DNA from: Cohnella cholangitidis
GTDB taxonomy: Bacteria > Bacillota > Bacilli > Paenibacillales > Paenibacillaceae
Direction: 5' to 3'
Length of the DNA stretch: 64,000 nt
Assembly: GCF_014107495.1 (NCBI RefSeq)
Contig: NZ_CP041969.1
Location: 2,505,501-2,569,500 of the forward strand
The notes beneath the pieces were generated by a model. The model was not told the DNA's origin. It saw nothing but the letters and a program-made list of their open reading frames with translations, and ran no database searches. Of the stretch, positions 1 through 10,080 are shown one piece after another (the first letter of the stretch is position 1; every line of letters starts with the position of its first letter). A program made the position numbers and the translations under genes.

Positions 1-429
1 AAGATGAGCGTATGGTATATGGTCGCCCAAACGGAAGAAGAAATCCGAACATTCCGGATTTCCCGCTTGCAGCACGCCGATAGGCTTGACGAGACATTCG
101 ACCGCCCCGTCCCCTTCGATCTCGCGGACTACTGGGAGCGTTCGACCGCTAGCTTCAAAGCCAACCTTCCCCGCTATCCCGCGCAAGTACGAATACGTTC
201 CGGAAGCTGGAGCAAATTCAATCAAGCCAAATACGCGAAAGTCATAAGCCATCGCGATTTAGATCAAGACGGATGGATCGAAGCGGAAGTAAACTTCCAG
301 ACGTTGGAGTCCGCCTGCGAGATCATGCTCGGGTTAGGCAGTTCCGCCCAAGCCATCGCCCCCGAACGACTGCGGGAAGCGATATGCGAGGAGAGCAAAG
401 CGATTGCCTCGCTATATGAGGACGGATAA
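1..429 (+). CDS. WYL-domain transcriptional regulator, C-terminal fragment
   Basis: The reading frame is open from the first base, so this is the 3' part of a gene that starts outside the window. The fragment opens with a WYMVA motif, the equivalent of the W-Y-L signature, followed by a stretch rich in Arg (FRISRLQ) that in the YafY/PafC family forms the ligand-binding pocket. The C-terminal part (about residues 75-141) resembles the WCX extension of these proteins. Family members are cytoplasmic DNA-binding regulators with an N-terminal HTH that is missing here because of the window edge. The internal ATG at base 4 is not a credible start. The ligand and target are unknown. Confidence 0.72.
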   Translation, partial: KMSVWYMVAQTEEEIRTFRISRLQHADRLDETFDRPVPFDLADYWERSTASFKANLPRYPAQVRIRSGSWSKFNQAKYAKVISHRDLDQDGWIEAEVNFQTLESACEIMLGLGSSAQAIAPERLREAICEESKAIASLYEDG

Positions 430-441
430 GGAGGATATACT

Positions 442-470
442 AAAAAAAGAGAAGCCTTACGGCTCCTCTC
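442..470 (-). terminator. Rho-independent terminator of the GGDEF/EAL gene
   Basis: On the minus strand a GAGAGGAGCC / GGCTTCTC stem with a short TAAG-type loop is followed by seven T residues. It lies directly behind the stop codon of the minus-strand GGDEF/EAL gene and also separates it from the convergent WYL gene. Confidence 0.7.
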
Positions 471-487
471 CCCTTTCAACGATTTCG

Positions 488-3400
488 CTATTCGTCCATC
501 CAGCTGGAGATCTCCAGGAAATAGGCGATGAATTGATCCGATGTCATCGGACGGCCCGTGAAGAAACCTTGAATTCGGTCGCACTGCAGCTGCTGCAGCC
601 TTTGCAGTTGTCCTTCCGTCTCTACTCCTTCCGCCGTAACCGACAAGCCCAAGCTGTGGGACATTTCGATGACGGCCTTGGCGATCGCATCGTCGTCGGA
701 ATCCTCTATCATATTAAGAATGAAAGATGGATCGATCTTGACGATATGGACAGGCAGCTTCTTAAGCCACAGAAGCGAGGATTGTCCGATGCCGAAATCG
801 TCAATCGCGATTTTGACCCCGATCTTCACCAACTCGCCCAGCATTCGTATGCTGTGCTCCATGTTCTGCACGGCCGTATGCTCGGTGATCTCCAGACAGA
901 GGTTATACGGCTCGATCCCCGTATCTTTGAGCACCCGGCGAACCAATTCGGGGAAATCGTCTTGCTGGAACTGCAGCGCTGAAATATTGACCGAAATAAC
1001 CAACGACGGCATGCCCGCGTGAATCCAACGCTTGCATTCCAAACAAGCCCGCTCCAGCACCCACTGCCCGATCGGGATAATGAGCCCCGTCTCCTCCGCT
1101 AACGGAATGAATTCGCCCGGCTGTATCGTTTGGCCATCCGGGGAATTCCACCTGAGCAGCGTTTCCGCGCCGTAGACCTTCCCCGTCGCCAGCGACACCT
1201 GCGGTTGAAAATTGAGCATAAGCTCCTTGCGTTCCAACGCGTACCTTAAGCCATTTTCCATATTAAACCTTTCCGCCTGCTTCGAACTGAGAGCAGGAGT
1301 GTAGATTTCGAGGCGATTGCCGCCGCTTTCCTTCGTATGGTACATAGCCAAATCCGCGAATCGAATAAGAGAATCGACGTCGGTTCCGTCATAGGGGTAC
1401 ATGCAAGCCCCGATACTTGCCGACAAGTAAAACTCCCGCCCCTCCAAGAGAAACGGCTTCGTCAACAGCCGAAGCATCCGGTCGGACACTCTCTTAACGT
1501 CGTCTACCCCTTCGATCGGAGACAACAATACGATGAATTCGTCTCCGCCCAGCCGCGCGATAATGCCCATGTCCCCAACGCACTCTTTCAACGAAACAGC
1601 CGCATGCTGCAGCAGCAAATCTCCCGTCTGGTGGCCCAGCGTATCGTTGACGATCTTAAAGCGGTCAAGATCGATCATCATGACGGCAAGCTTTTTCCCG
1701 TCGCGCAACCGATCGTCCATCGCAGCTTGAAGCTGATCCTTGAACAACAGCCGGTTAGGCAATCCCGTCAAAGCGTCCTGATAAGCAAGTTGAGTGATTC
1801 TGGCTTCGTTCGCTTTTTTCTCCGTAATATCGGTTAACGATCCGATGATCCGCATCGCCTGACCGTCCGCGCTCCATACGACGTCCCCCGCCAGGAATAC
1901 CCATAAGAATTGCTCTTCCAAGCCGCGAATCCGAAATTCCAGTTGAAGCGGTTGATCCTTCTTATAAGGAGGCGCGAATGCGGCGCTGACGAGCTGCTGG
2001 TCGTCCGGATGAACAAGATCCACGAACGATTTAGGATCTGCCGTTAACTTCGCCGTTGATCCGCTTAATATTTTGTGCGCGCGAATGTTCCAATCGATCT
2101 TATTCGTCGTCAGATCCCAATCCCATATGCCGTCGTTCGTCGTCCTTGACACGATTTCCAATTTCTCGGCGATCGATCTGACTTGCTGAAAGAGCAGCTC
2201 CCGTTCAAGAGCAACGGCAAGAATCGTGAAGCTATGACGGGACAGATCGTTGGCGACGAAGTTGTTCAGCGGATCGAGCGGCCCTACGAGCGCGATATAT
2301 CCCCAATTCTGAAGCTCCGACTTGACGGGATGCAAGATGATGACATCCTCTCCCCCGGGTCGGGTACCCGGAGGAAGGTAATCCACTGGAGGAAAGCTGT
2401 GGAGTTGGTACTTCTCCCCTTCCGGCGGCACGGGATCTCCGTGCTTGCTGAATACTTGCCGCACGACCAGATGCCTTTGACCGTCCTCGGCCTCTTCCCA
2501 CAAGGCTAAGCAGCCCCAGTGCAATAAATTCCAGAACAGATCGGAAATATGTATTTTCTCTTCTTTGGTCGCGATTATCAAACCGCGGGTCATCTTGTAA
2601 TTGTTGACGGTAACATTATGCAGCGAGGCTCTCAGCTCGGATAAACTGCGCAAATAGTGGTCGAAATCGTCTGCCGTCTTGAATTGCAGCCTCTCATGGC
2701 ATGCGCAAGAAGACCTGACGACGAATTCGGCCGGAATGAACTCCTCGCCCCCCGCCGTCCGCCCGTCCAACGCATCGAACACTCTGCGCACAGCATCCCG
2801 CGCCATGCCCTCGAAAGGCTGCCGTACCGTCGTCAACGACGGGTAACTCACCGCCGCTTGATGAATATCGTCAAATCCGATCACGGCGCAATCCCCCGGG
2901 ACGGAATAACCCTTGGATTGCAGGTGATCGATGGCTCCGAGCGCGTTCAAGTCCGTGCCCGCGACGATAGCCGTGAAGGGAACTCCGTCATGCAGCAGAT
3001 TCTCCACGGCATGAACGCGCCCTCCACCAGATTGTCGTACGATTTCACGACTCTCCGCTCATCGAACGGCAATCCCCGACGTTCCAAAGCATCGCGATAC
3101 CCAAGATATCGTTCATGCAAATCATATTGATCCAAGTTACCGATGAAGGCGATTTCCCGATGGCCATGATCGATGAGATGGTCGACCGCAGCCTCCATGC
3201 TCACGCGGTTATCGACGAGAACGGATTGCCCGTGCGCGTAAGGAGATTGGAAGCCCACGCAGACGAAGGGCTTGTCGCTTTTGCCAAGCAACTCAAGAAA
3301 AGAAGCGCTTGCGGAGGGCAGTATTAATATCCACGCATCGACAAGCTCGAACGCAATCGGCTCTTCCAGCGAAGTAATCCCCAAATATTCATCCGCGACC

Positions 3401-3522
3401 TGCACGGCGAACAGCTGCGATTGCCTCTCCCGAACCGCCTCGTGAATGTAAGGCAAGAGCCTTCCGTAATACTCTCCGTCCAAGTGAGGTGCGATCACAC
3501 CTATCCTCTTACCCTGAACCAT
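488..3522 (-). pseudogene. LacI-type sensor / PAS / GGDEF / EAL cyclic-di-GMP protein, split by a single frameshift
   Basis: Two overlapping minus-strand frames make one protein of about 1010 residues. The first (3522 down to about 3015) is a periplasmic-binding-protein-like domain of the LacI/GalR type without the usual N-terminal DNA-binding helix. The second (from about 3015 to 488) completes this domain (GTDLNALGAIDHL, VIGFDDI, TTVRQPFEGM) and continues with a linker, a PAS domain (NDGIWDWD to ITEKK), a GGDEF domain with intact RLGGDEF, and an EAL domain (EAL is ETL here; DDFG, KID and AEGVE are retained). No RxxD inhibitory site precedes GGDEF. Restoring one G near 3015 gives V-E-G-G-V-H-A-V-E-N across the break. 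The start at 3522 has an AGGGAG ribosome site; the upstream ATG at 3558 has none. Expected role: cytoplasmic sensor that makes or degrades c-di-GMP in response to a small ligand. The break may be a sequencing error. Confidence 0.8.
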
Positions 3523-3622
3523 GATGCTCCCTGCCTTCTGTATGTAGGTAACAAGCAAACCTGTGTAAAGACAATTTTCAACATTTTTCCTTGAATTCCT
3601 CTTATCGACCTTCCATAATCCG

Positions 3623-3658
3623 AAAAAAACATGAAACCCTCGCTAGGAGGGCTTCATG
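3623..3658 (-). terminator. Rho-independent terminator of ccdC-like gene
   Basis: The minus strand reads CATGAAgCCCTC-loop-GAGGGtTTCATG followed by a run of seven T. It lies just behind the stop of the minus-strand CcdC-like gene. Confidence 0.75.
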
Positions 3659-3697
3659 TCTCAAGAGAACACGTCATATGATATGCGTTCCGGATAT

Positions 3698-4186
3698 TTA
3701 TTTCGAGACGAAGTCGATCTTCTTCTCCCCGTCTAAATACAACTTGCGAAACTTAAGATAGGATACCGTCCTCCACGGAACGACATACCCGACCAAGACC
3801 GTCATGAATAAGGCCGCCATCGTCTCTTGATCCAACGAGCTCAAGTAATCCCGAAGCAGGAAACGGATCACCAATACCCCAAGGAACGAAACGAAAAAAC
3901 CTATATTTTTCACCGCGTAAATTTGTTGGTCGTCCCGACGCTCGAAATTGGTCGTAATAATAAGAGGCACGGAGAGCAGACATCCGATCGCGAGCGCCGC
4001 ACCCCATTCCCACGCAGGGGCATGCGCTTTCGAACCGAAGATAAGCAACAGGCTGGGGATCAGGAACAGCATAGGCCAGATTAAACGGGATCCGTTCCCT
4101 CGAATAGGCCGATACATTCCGCGGGCTCTGCGCCAGATAACCAGTGCCGCAACCAATATCGCAATCATATATACAGAGTAATCCAT
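3698..4186 (-). CDS. CcdC-family membrane protein (DUF1453)
   Basis: A small integral membrane protein of about 162 residues with four or five hydrophobic segments, short loops and a charged C-terminus (KLYLDGEKKIDFVSK). Length, topology and the Y/MDYSVYMIA start resemble the Bacillus CcdC family, which is encoded near cytochrome c maturation genes in B. subtilis but has no proven biochemical role. No cytochrome c maturation genes are nearby here. The start at 4186 follows GAGGTGAACCAC, a good ribosome site; the frame continues upstream to 4213 without one. Monocistronic, with its own terminator. Confidence 0.65.
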   Translation of the reverse strand: MDYSVYMIAILVAALVIWRRARGMYRPIRGNGSRLIWPMLFLIPSLLLIFGSKAHAPAWEWGAALAIGCLLSVPLIITTNFERRDDQQIYAVKNIGFFVSFLGVLVIRFLLRDYLSSLDQETMAALFMTVLVGYVVPWRTVSYLKFRKLYLDGEKKIDFVSK

Positions 4187-4304
4187 GTGGTTCACCTCTT
4201 GTTTGGAATACATTCAGCATATAGGAAATCATGTATCCCCGTTAGTGACTATCGTCATTTTCCGGCGTTAACGAAAGTCACGGAATAGCGACAAGCTTCT
4301 TCCT

Positions 4305-4901
4305 TTAACCGAAGAACCGGATATGCTTGATTTGCGTAATCCAGCGATCCAACGCCTTTCTCGCCATGCTTCTATTATCCGGCAACAACTCTAGGTTCGA
4401 GAGAGAGGCAATAAGCTCGGCATTGTCCGAAATCGACCGATCGTCCGTATCGATATGATGTTGAAACGCTTCGTCGGACAGCCCCTCGATGCACCTGTCC
4501 ATTTGTTCGGCAGCCCACGACTTGCCCCCTTCCCCGCGGCTTCTCAACCGTTTCTTCAGCGTTTCCCTAGAAGCGCATAGAGTAAAATGATGAACGACAA
4601 CCCCGCCCTTCCGCAATCTCCCCACGATTTCATCGAAATATTGCAGGCTCACTACCGTCATAGGAGCAATAATGACTCCGCCAAACTCCAGGTCAAGATG
4701 TTTCAGCATGGAATAGTTGAATTCGCGCCACATCGAATAGTCTTGAAAGTCGTTTTGGCAGATCGATTTAGGGACGTTCTTTCCGATAAAATAACCCGCA
4801 TTCTCCGGATCGTATACGTAAGAACGCTCGAGTCTTCTATGTAATTCGTACGCGGTTTGCGTCTTGCCGGCACCGAACGCGCCATTAATCCAAATGATCA
4901 C
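4305..4901 (-). CDS. TmrB-like P-loop ATPase (tunicamycin-resistance family)
   Basis: A protein of about 198 residues that starts IIWINGAFGAGKTQTA, a Walker A loop at the extreme N-terminus as in B. subtilis TmrB. Further TmrB-like stretches are YVYDPENAG, WREFNYSML, APMTVVSLQYF, VVHHFTL and KSWAAEQMDRCIEGL. TmrB confers tunicamycin resistance by binding the drug; the P-loop is required. The start is a GTG at 4901, seven bases behind GAGGTGA; the frame open to 4946 lacks a ribosome site and would put 15 extra residues before the P-loop. Whether this copy confers resistance is not shown. Confidence 0.72.
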   Translation of the reverse strand: MIIWINGAFGAGKTQTAYELHRRLERSYVYDPENAGYFIGKNVPKSICQNDFQDYSMWREFNYSMLKHLDLEFGGVIIAPMTVVSLQYFDEIVGRLRKGGVVVHHFTLCASRETLKKRLRSRGEGGKSWAAEQMDRCIEGLSDEAFQHHIDTDDRSISDNAELIASLSNLELLPDNRSMARKALDRWITQIKHIRFFG

Positions 4902-5056
4902 TGCATAGTCACCTCGGTAACGAAATAGAAAGGACGGCTCACCCAAATAACGAATTCCGACCGCAAAAGGTTTAACCCTCCAACTTGCGGGCCGGCTTTC
5001 GATTTCGTTATGATGAAGGCAAAGAATCAGTCAAGAGAACAGGAGCGAGCCGACAT

Positions 5057-5983
5057 ATGAAGGCAGTTATCGTTGGGGCGGGAGCAATCGGAGGATTTAT
5101 AGCCGCGCGAATGTTAGAAGCAGGGCTGGATGTCACTTTGCTAGTGCGCGAGGGCAGAAAACGAAAGCTCGAAGAGACGGGACTTGTCGTGAGAAGCCCT
5201 GCAGGCGATTATCGCGGTCATCCTCCGCTATTAACGAGCGGTCAGCCCGGCGGACCTTTCGATCTGGCGATTATCGCCTCCAAATCGTACGGACTTCCCG
5301 AAGTCCTTATTCAACTACGTCCATATTTGCATTCGCGTACGTTTATATTGCCTTTCCTGAACGGAATGAAGCACATGGAGCAAATCATGGACGCTTACCC
5401 CGGACAACCCCTGTTAGGCGGCGTCGCGCGGATCGAAGCTACGTTAGGAGAAGACGGGGCGATCCATCACATGACTCCTCATCACTTATTTACATATGGC
5501 CGATTCCGCAACTTCGCGGATCACGAATACGAGAACGCGAGAGCCGTCTTGTCCTCCGTCCCGCTGTTCGCCGAGAAATCGGACATCGAGCGCGATCTAT
5601 GGGAAAAATACGCGTTCATTAACGTCTTGTCGGGATTAACGACTTTATTCCAAGCGCCCGTCGGCGACATTCGCGAGGCGCCGCGAGGGATGGACACGTT
5701 TAAACGCGCATTCACGGAAACAGTTAACGTCATCAGGAAGGCAGGAGGAACGTTGAGCGACGATTTCATCGACAAACAGCTGCTGACGGTAAGTAAAATG
5801 TCCGCACGGAGCACATCCTCTATGTTAAGGGACCTCACCCAAGGACTTCCGACGGAAGCCGACCATATTCAAGGGTATCTCGTGGAGCTGGCTCAGCGGC
5901 ATGATTGCGAGATCCCTTTAATAGAGGTCATCTATCAACGCCTTGCAATCTACGCGAAGTCCCGTTCGACGGCTTCGAGTTAA
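5057..5983 (+). CDS. Ketopantoate reductase (PanE/ApbA) family protein
   Basis: A protein of 308 residues with an N-terminal Rossmann fold (VIVGAGAIGGFIAARM, the GxGxxG motif for NADPH) and the typical C-terminal helical domain starting near W-E-K-Y-A-F-I-N. The Lys-Asn-Glu catalytic set of PanE is only partly matched (LNGM at the usual N-G position, WEKYAFINV), so it could act on ketopantoate for pantothenate synthesis or on a related 2-oxo acid. There is no pantothenate gene next to it. The start at 5057 is the first Met before the Rossmann motif, preceded by AGGAG; the frame is open to 4985. It ends convergently with the HxlR gene, overlapping it by 4 bases. Confidence 0.75.
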   Translation: MKAVIVGAGAIGGFIAARMLEAGLDVTLLVREGRKRKLEETGLVVRSPAGDYRGHPPLLTSGQPGGPFDLAIIASKSYGLPEVLIQLRPYLHSRTFILPFLNGMKHMEQIMDAYPGQPLLGGVARIEATLGEDGAIHHMTPHHLFTYGRFRNFADHEYENARAVLSSVPLFAEKSDIERDLWEKYAFINVLSGLTTLFQAPVGDIREAPRGMDTFKRAFTETVNVIRKAGGTLSDDFIDKQLLTVSKMSARSTSSMLRDLTQGLPTEADHIQGYLVELAQRHDCEIPLIEVIYQRLAIYAKSRSTASS

Positions 5984-6336
5984 ATTCGTTTAGCGTATTC
6001 GTCGCCCCACACTTTCATGCTCTGGATAATCGGGGATAGCGTCATTCCGAATTCCGTCAGCGAATACTCGACCTTGGGCGGAACCTCGCTATACACTTTC
6101 CGATGGATGATCCCGTCTGCCTCCAGCTCTCTGAGCTGGAGCGTTAGCATCCGTTGGGTAACGCCCGGCATCAGCTTGCGAAACTGATTAAACCGCTTCT
6201 TTTCTTCCAGTAAATGAAATAAAATGATTCCCTTCCACTTGCCGCCGATGACATCTAACGTCGCTCCGACGGAGCACGTATATTTCTTCCCCCTTTTCCC
6301 CTCCACAGCTTCGTAGCTACACTGATTATCGTCCAT
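5980..6336 (-). CDS. HxlR-family transcriptional regulator
   Basis: A compact winged-helix protein of 118 residues: CSVGATLDVIGGKWKGIILFHL, the recognition helix region FNQFRKLMPGVTQRMLTLQLRELEADG and the wing VEYSLTEFG are typical of HxlR/MarR-like repressors. It is divergent from a nitroreductase 112 bases away, the usual arrangement in which the regulator controls the oxidoreductase in response to reactive electrophiles or quinones through a Cys (CSV at about residue 21). The start has AAGGAGG spaced 7 bases. Confidence 0.85.
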   Translation of the reverse strand: MDDNQCSYEAVEGKRGKKYTCSVGATLDVIGGKWKGIILFHLLEEKKRFNQFRKLMPGVTQRMLTLQLRELEADGIIHRKVYSEVPPKVEYSLTEFGMTLSPIIQSMKVWGDEYAKRI

Positions 6337-6448
6337 ATCCGAACGCCTCCTTAAGTATAAAAACAGATACTATATCACATAAATGTGCGTACTATTCAAT
6401 CCTACCCCTTAGTTATACAATGAAATCCACGAAGGAGGAATACCGAAC

Positions 6449-7114
6449 ATGGCCAAAACGAAAGAAGAAATATTAAACGCGTATTTATTCCGCCACGCCT
6501 GCAAGGAATTCGATCCGGAACGTAAAATAGCGGACGAAGACTTCGCCTTCATTCTCGAAACGGCAAGACTTTCGCCTAGCTCGTACGGCTTCGAGCCATG
6601 GAAATTCGTCGTCTTGCAAAATCCGGACATCCGCGAGAAGCTCCGCGCGCACACTTGGGGAGCGCAGCGCACGCTTCCGACAGCCAGCCATTTCATCCTT
6701 ATTCTCGCAAGGAAGAAGTCGGAGCTATTAGAAGATTCGGATTACATTCAATCGATAATGAAGAACGTTCAGCAGCTGCCGCCCGATGCCGCCGCCAACA
6801 AAAGCCGCGTATTCCGTAAATTTCTGGAATCCGACTTCAAGCTGCTCGAACGCGAAGGCGCGGTGGAGGATTGGGCCGGCAAACAGACCTATATCGCGCT
6901 CGGTAACATGATGACCGCAGCCGCGTTAATCGGCATCGACTCATGCCCGATCGAAGGCTTCGAGCGAGATCCGGTAGACCGGATCTTGCGCGAAGAAGGA
7001 ATCAACGACGGCGAGCGATTCCATCTCGTGTCCATGGTCGCTTTCGGCTACCGGGTTCGGGAGCCTCGCCCTAAGACGAGACGGGAGCTCGGCGAAATCG
7101 TGGAATGGAAATAA
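6449..7114 (+). CDS. NAD(P)H-dependent nitroreductase (NfsB-like flavoprotein)
   Basis: 221 residues of the nitroreductase fold: an FMN phosphate-binding RHACKEFDP at the N-terminus, SPSSYGFEPWKFVVLQ, the mid-protein YIALGNMMTAAALIGIDSCPIEGF stretch and a C-terminal AFGYRVREPRPKTR that closes the FMN site. Members reduce nitroaromatics or quinones with NAD(P)H in the cytoplasm. Divergent from the HxlR regulator. The start at 6449 follows GAAGGAGGAATACCGAAC. Followed by a perfect hairpin terminator that also serves the next, convergent gene. Confidence 0.85.
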   Translation: MAKTKEEILNAYLFRHACKEFDPERKIADEDFAFILETARLSPSSYGFEPWKFVVLQNPDIREKLRAHTWGAQRTLPTASHFILILARKKSELLEDSDYIQSIMKNVQQLPPDAAANKSRVFRKFLESDFKLLEREGAVEDWAGKQTYIALGNMMTAAALIGIDSCPIEGFERDPVDRILREEGINDGERFHLVSMVAFGYRVREPRPKTRRELGEIVEWK

Positions 7115-7146
7115 AGAAGAAGGGCGGTTATCCGCCCTTCTTCTTT
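7114..7146. terminator. Bidirectional terminator between nitroreductase and a hypothetical gene
   Basis: AAGAAGAAGGGCGG-TTAT-CCGCCCTTCTTCTT forms a 14-bp perfect stem with a 4-base loop; T-rich on both strands. It overlaps the stop codons of the two convergent genes. Confidence 0.85.
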
Positions 7147-7489
7147 ATTTGACACCATGTTCGGAACTATCAACGGTGAATCCGATACGCTCGGACACTT
7201 CGATCGTAAGCTTATTCGCACCCGATTCGTACGCGATAACCGGGCAGTCCGGATCGCTTAACCACCATTTGAAGTGATGCTGCCGCTCTTCGTCATCTTC
7301 GTAATAGAAACAATGGATTTCTTGCGCCAAACCTTCTATTTGTTCGGCCAGCTCCTTCCCGACGTTCCCTATCTTCATAGTCCAACCGCGTTCCGACGGC
7401 TCCAACGCGAGTTGACAACCTTGCTTCGACGTATCTAGCAACGCCCTGCCGACTCCGCTCTTCACGACCAGTTTCTTATTTAACCCCAT
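7145..7489 (-). CDS. Hypothetical protein, 114 residues
   Basis: Not recognised. Soluble, no signal peptide or membrane segment. It contains two Trp-rich stretches (ERGWTMKI, HFKWWLSDPDCPV) and an acidic YYEDDEERQHH segment. Codon use matches the neighbouring genes, and it shares a bidirectional terminator with the nitroreductase, which supports it being a real gene. The upstream GGGGTTAGCGCAG is a modest ribosome site. Confidence 0.55.
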   Translation of the reverse strand: MGLNKKLVVKSGVGRALLDTSKQGCQLALEPSERGWTMKIGNVGKELAEQIEGLAQEIHCFYYEDDEERQHHFKWWLSDPDCPVIAYESGANKLTIEVSERIGFTVDSSEHGVK

Positions 7490-7748
7490 CTGCGCTAACC
7501 CCTTTTCTTACAACCTGAATGTTCGACCCCATTCCCCTATTCCATAACCAGATCTTAACACATTCAACTCTCCTCTTCGAAACCATTCAACAACACCGAC
7601 ATCATTAATCCATCATTCTATTATATGTAATAATTCATCACATAAAATCATTTTTTGATTTAAAATATGTATCATCTTTATTGGAATTTACGATAATTTG
7701 TGTTAGTTTATATTACACAAACATCGAATGGCGAAGGAGGAATGTAAC
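7490..7748. other. AT-rich intergenic region with probable promoter for the GNAT gene
   Basis: About 260 bases without a credible gene, clearly more AT-rich than the flanks. It must carry the start signals of the minus-strand hypothetical gene and the plus-strand acetyltransferase, but no clear paired -35/-10 or operator can be singled out by eye. Confidence 0.4.
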
Positions 7749-8210
7749 ATGATTAAAATCAGACGTTATTCAACAGCGGACCACGATCACGTATGGAGAA
7801 TCCACCTACTAGTCATCTCCGAGGCAGGAGTGGAACCTACCCATAAACACTACCACGATATTTTTCATATCGAGGAGCAGTACATTCAGGATGGCGGGGA
7901 CTTCGTCGTCGGTACGGACATTAAAGGAAACATCCTCGCCATGGGCGGGCTTAAGAGACTAAATGACAACACGGCCGAAATCAAACGCCTGCGCGTCCAT
8001 CCAAGCCACCAGAAGAAAGGTTACGGCCAGTTGCTATTAAACAAGCTCGAGCTGCGCGCCAAGGATCTCGGATTCGCCCAAATCTATTTAGACGCGCTGC
8101 ACAATCAGTACGGAGCGCACAAATTGTTCGAGAAGAACGGATATATCGAGAAAGGGCCGACCGTCATCGACGGATTCGACGTGGTCGTGTTCGAGAAGAC
8201 TTTAGCTTAA
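7749..8210 (+). CDS. GNAT family N-acetyltransferase
   Basis: 153 residues with the GNAT acetyl-CoA site RLRVHPSHQKKGYGQLLL (R/Q-x-x-G-x-G/A) and the C-terminal ALHNQYGAHKLFEKNGYIE motif. The acceptor is unknown. The start at 7749 follows GAAGGAGGAATGTAAC; the frame is open to 7728 but lacks a second ribosome site. Cytoplasmic, monocistronic, with a terminator directly behind. Confidence 0.85.
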   Translation: MIKIRRYSTADHDHVWRIHLLVISEAGVEPTHKHYHDIFHIEEQYIQDGGDFVVGTDIKGNILAMGGLKRLNDNTAEIKRLRVHPSHQKKGYGQLLLNKLELRAKDLGFAQIYLDALHNQYGAHKLFEKNGYIEKGPTVIDGFDVVVFEKTLA

Positions 8211-8214
8211 ACGC

Positions 8215-8243
8215 AAAGAGACTGCCTTGGCAGTCTCTTTTTA
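8215..8243 (+). terminator. Terminator behind the GNAT gene
   Basis: AAAGAGACTGCC-TTGGCAGTCTCTTTTT: a stem of about 11 bp followed by five T, just behind the stop codon. Confidence 0.8.
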
Positions 8244-8262
8244 CTCTATTATAAACGATTGG

Positions 8263-10009
8263 TTAGGACCCCCTCTTCCGTAGCTCCTCCCTCCAACGGG
8301 CCCGGTAAGGATTCTCCTCCACTAACTCTTCTAACATACTCAACGACTGCCCTCTCGAACCTTGCTCCCATAAAATATCGCTTTGAAACTTACGATACCA
8401 AATATTCGTGGGGTTGGTTTGTAACGCAAGGCGATTCTCCTCTTCAGCCACGGCAAGGTACCGTTGATCATTCCCTTGCAAGTAGCCTTTAAAATATATT
8501 TTCCCCTTCTGATCATGAGCTTGATCCGCGAACAATGCCGTTTTTATGCTTTTATCAAATAACGTCACGGCATCCGCAGGCCGGTTCTCCTGAAAGGCCT
8601 TAGAAGCAGCTTTAAAATAATAGGACGACAAAAACAATGTCCCGATGATCGCCGCTATGAGTACCGACAATATGCCCAACGGTACTTTGAACCTTTTAAT
8701 CACCTGCCCGGATACAGTCGCTTCCGATTCGTTTGCCGATCTCTTTACCCCCAACACCAGGAATAAGCCCAATAGATAGGGATATGAGAACGTAAAGTCC
8801 ACCAAACTATGAACGACGAGCGCAAAGCAGATGCACACCCTGCCCCACTGGAAAACTCGCTTATCTCCTTTGCCGCTTACTAGTTCATAAACGCTCCGAT
8901 ATAACAACAGAACAACGACGCCTACGTAAACAGCCGCCCCAATCAAACCTACGTCCGTAACGACCTGAAGGAAATGATTATGAATATAACGTACGAAATA
9001 GTCCGAGGTTTGATATCGGTACTGTAGCTGCGACCACCCTCCGCCTCCATACCCGAACCATAACGAATCCTTGGACATGGACAGCGCGTCGCTATAATAC
9101 ACAAGCCGAGACTGCCAATTCGGACACCGATATTCCGACCATAAGCCATCTAGACAAAAATCCGGTAGAAAGGAGCGCGCTAACGGCCGCAACCGCGGCG
9201 ACTCCAATCGCACAAATGACGATTGTCAACGTTCTGCCCGATGCTCTAACGCCGATCCACAAGTATAGTCCGCTCAGTACCCAAGCCACTAGAAATAACC
9301 ATACCGATTGCTCGTAGGCGATCGCACCAATCAATCCCAAGCAAGAGCAAGATAATGCGCGAATCCATGCTTCATGACGCTTCCTGCCGACAAAGACATA
9401 AAGCACGATTTGACTTCCAATCCATAGTAAAAAGGCAGTCCGAGATTGGGTCAAACACAAGGCCGTTACCGAAGCCAAGTGGTATACGAGGTAAATCCGA
9501 TTAGGTTTGATGACGTACTGAACTTGACTAATGATTATCGAGACTAAGAGTAAAATAGCAAAAGCGTTCGCGTAATCAACTAGCCCCGTTAATCGCCCTT
9601 CATAGAACTGACCGGCAAAAATTCCGATAATGACCGCCACGAACACGGAACCTAGCAGTAAATGATCTATCCACCCGAAATGTTTCTCTATCAACTGCTT
9701 AAGGGCTAAATATAGCGGGATCATTAGCAATGCTTTAACGGCTTCTAGTACAGCATCATGCATGTTGACCGCATAAACGATGCTGCACAAATAAACCCCA
9801 GAGTAAGCCAAGAGCAAATAGAGCATGGGATCTCTCGAGGGAAATTCCTTGTACGCAAATAAACCTAACGCCGCAAAAGCGACGATTCCCGCAAGCAAAT
9901 ACTCCGTTTCAAAAAACAATCCATGCATGAGGGGACCAGATACGATAAATAAGCCTACCAGATAGAAACATAGTTGCCGATTCCATGGAAGCTTAATCCC
10001 ATTGTTCAT
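8263..10009 (-). pseudogene. O-antigen ligase-like polytopic membrane protein with TPR-like tail, one-base frameshift
   Basis: Two minus-strand frames (10009-9092 and 9213-8263) join into one protein of about 580 residues. The first gives some nine hydrophobic segments; the second gives the Wzy_C signature (WQSRLVYYSDAL, LWFGYGGGGW, YIHNHFLQVVTDVGLIG), further membrane segments and a soluble TPR-like tail (AFQENRPADAVTLFDKSI, NPTNIWYRKFQSDILWEQG). Removing one T at GAATTGG near 9117 gives V-S-E-W-Q-S-R-L-V-Y-Y, the expected family sequence, so the break is a one-base insertion. The family ligates or polymerises surface glycans on the outer face of the membrane; in Gram-positives it is often tied to S-layer or teichoic glycosylation. 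It follows a large S-layer-type gene on the same strand, separated by a terminator. Confidence 0.75.
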
Positions 10010-10042
10010 TGTACCGTCAAGTCCTATCCATATGTGTTGTGA

Positions 10043-10072
10043 ACGAGAGACCCGATTTCTCGGGTCTCTCGT
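10043..10072. terminator. Strong hairpin behind the S-layer gene
   Basis: A perfect 13-bp stem (ACGAGAGACCCGA / TCGGGTCTCTCGT) with loop TTTC, between the S-layer gene stop and the start of the O-antigen-ligase-like gene. The trailing T run is weak on both strands. Confidence 0.6.
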
Positions 10073-10080
10073 TTCTTCGT

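Noticed and set aside
2657..3130. Plus-strand frames opposite the GGDEF/EAL gene
   Set aside because: They are shadows of a well-conserved minus-strand gene without ribosome sites.
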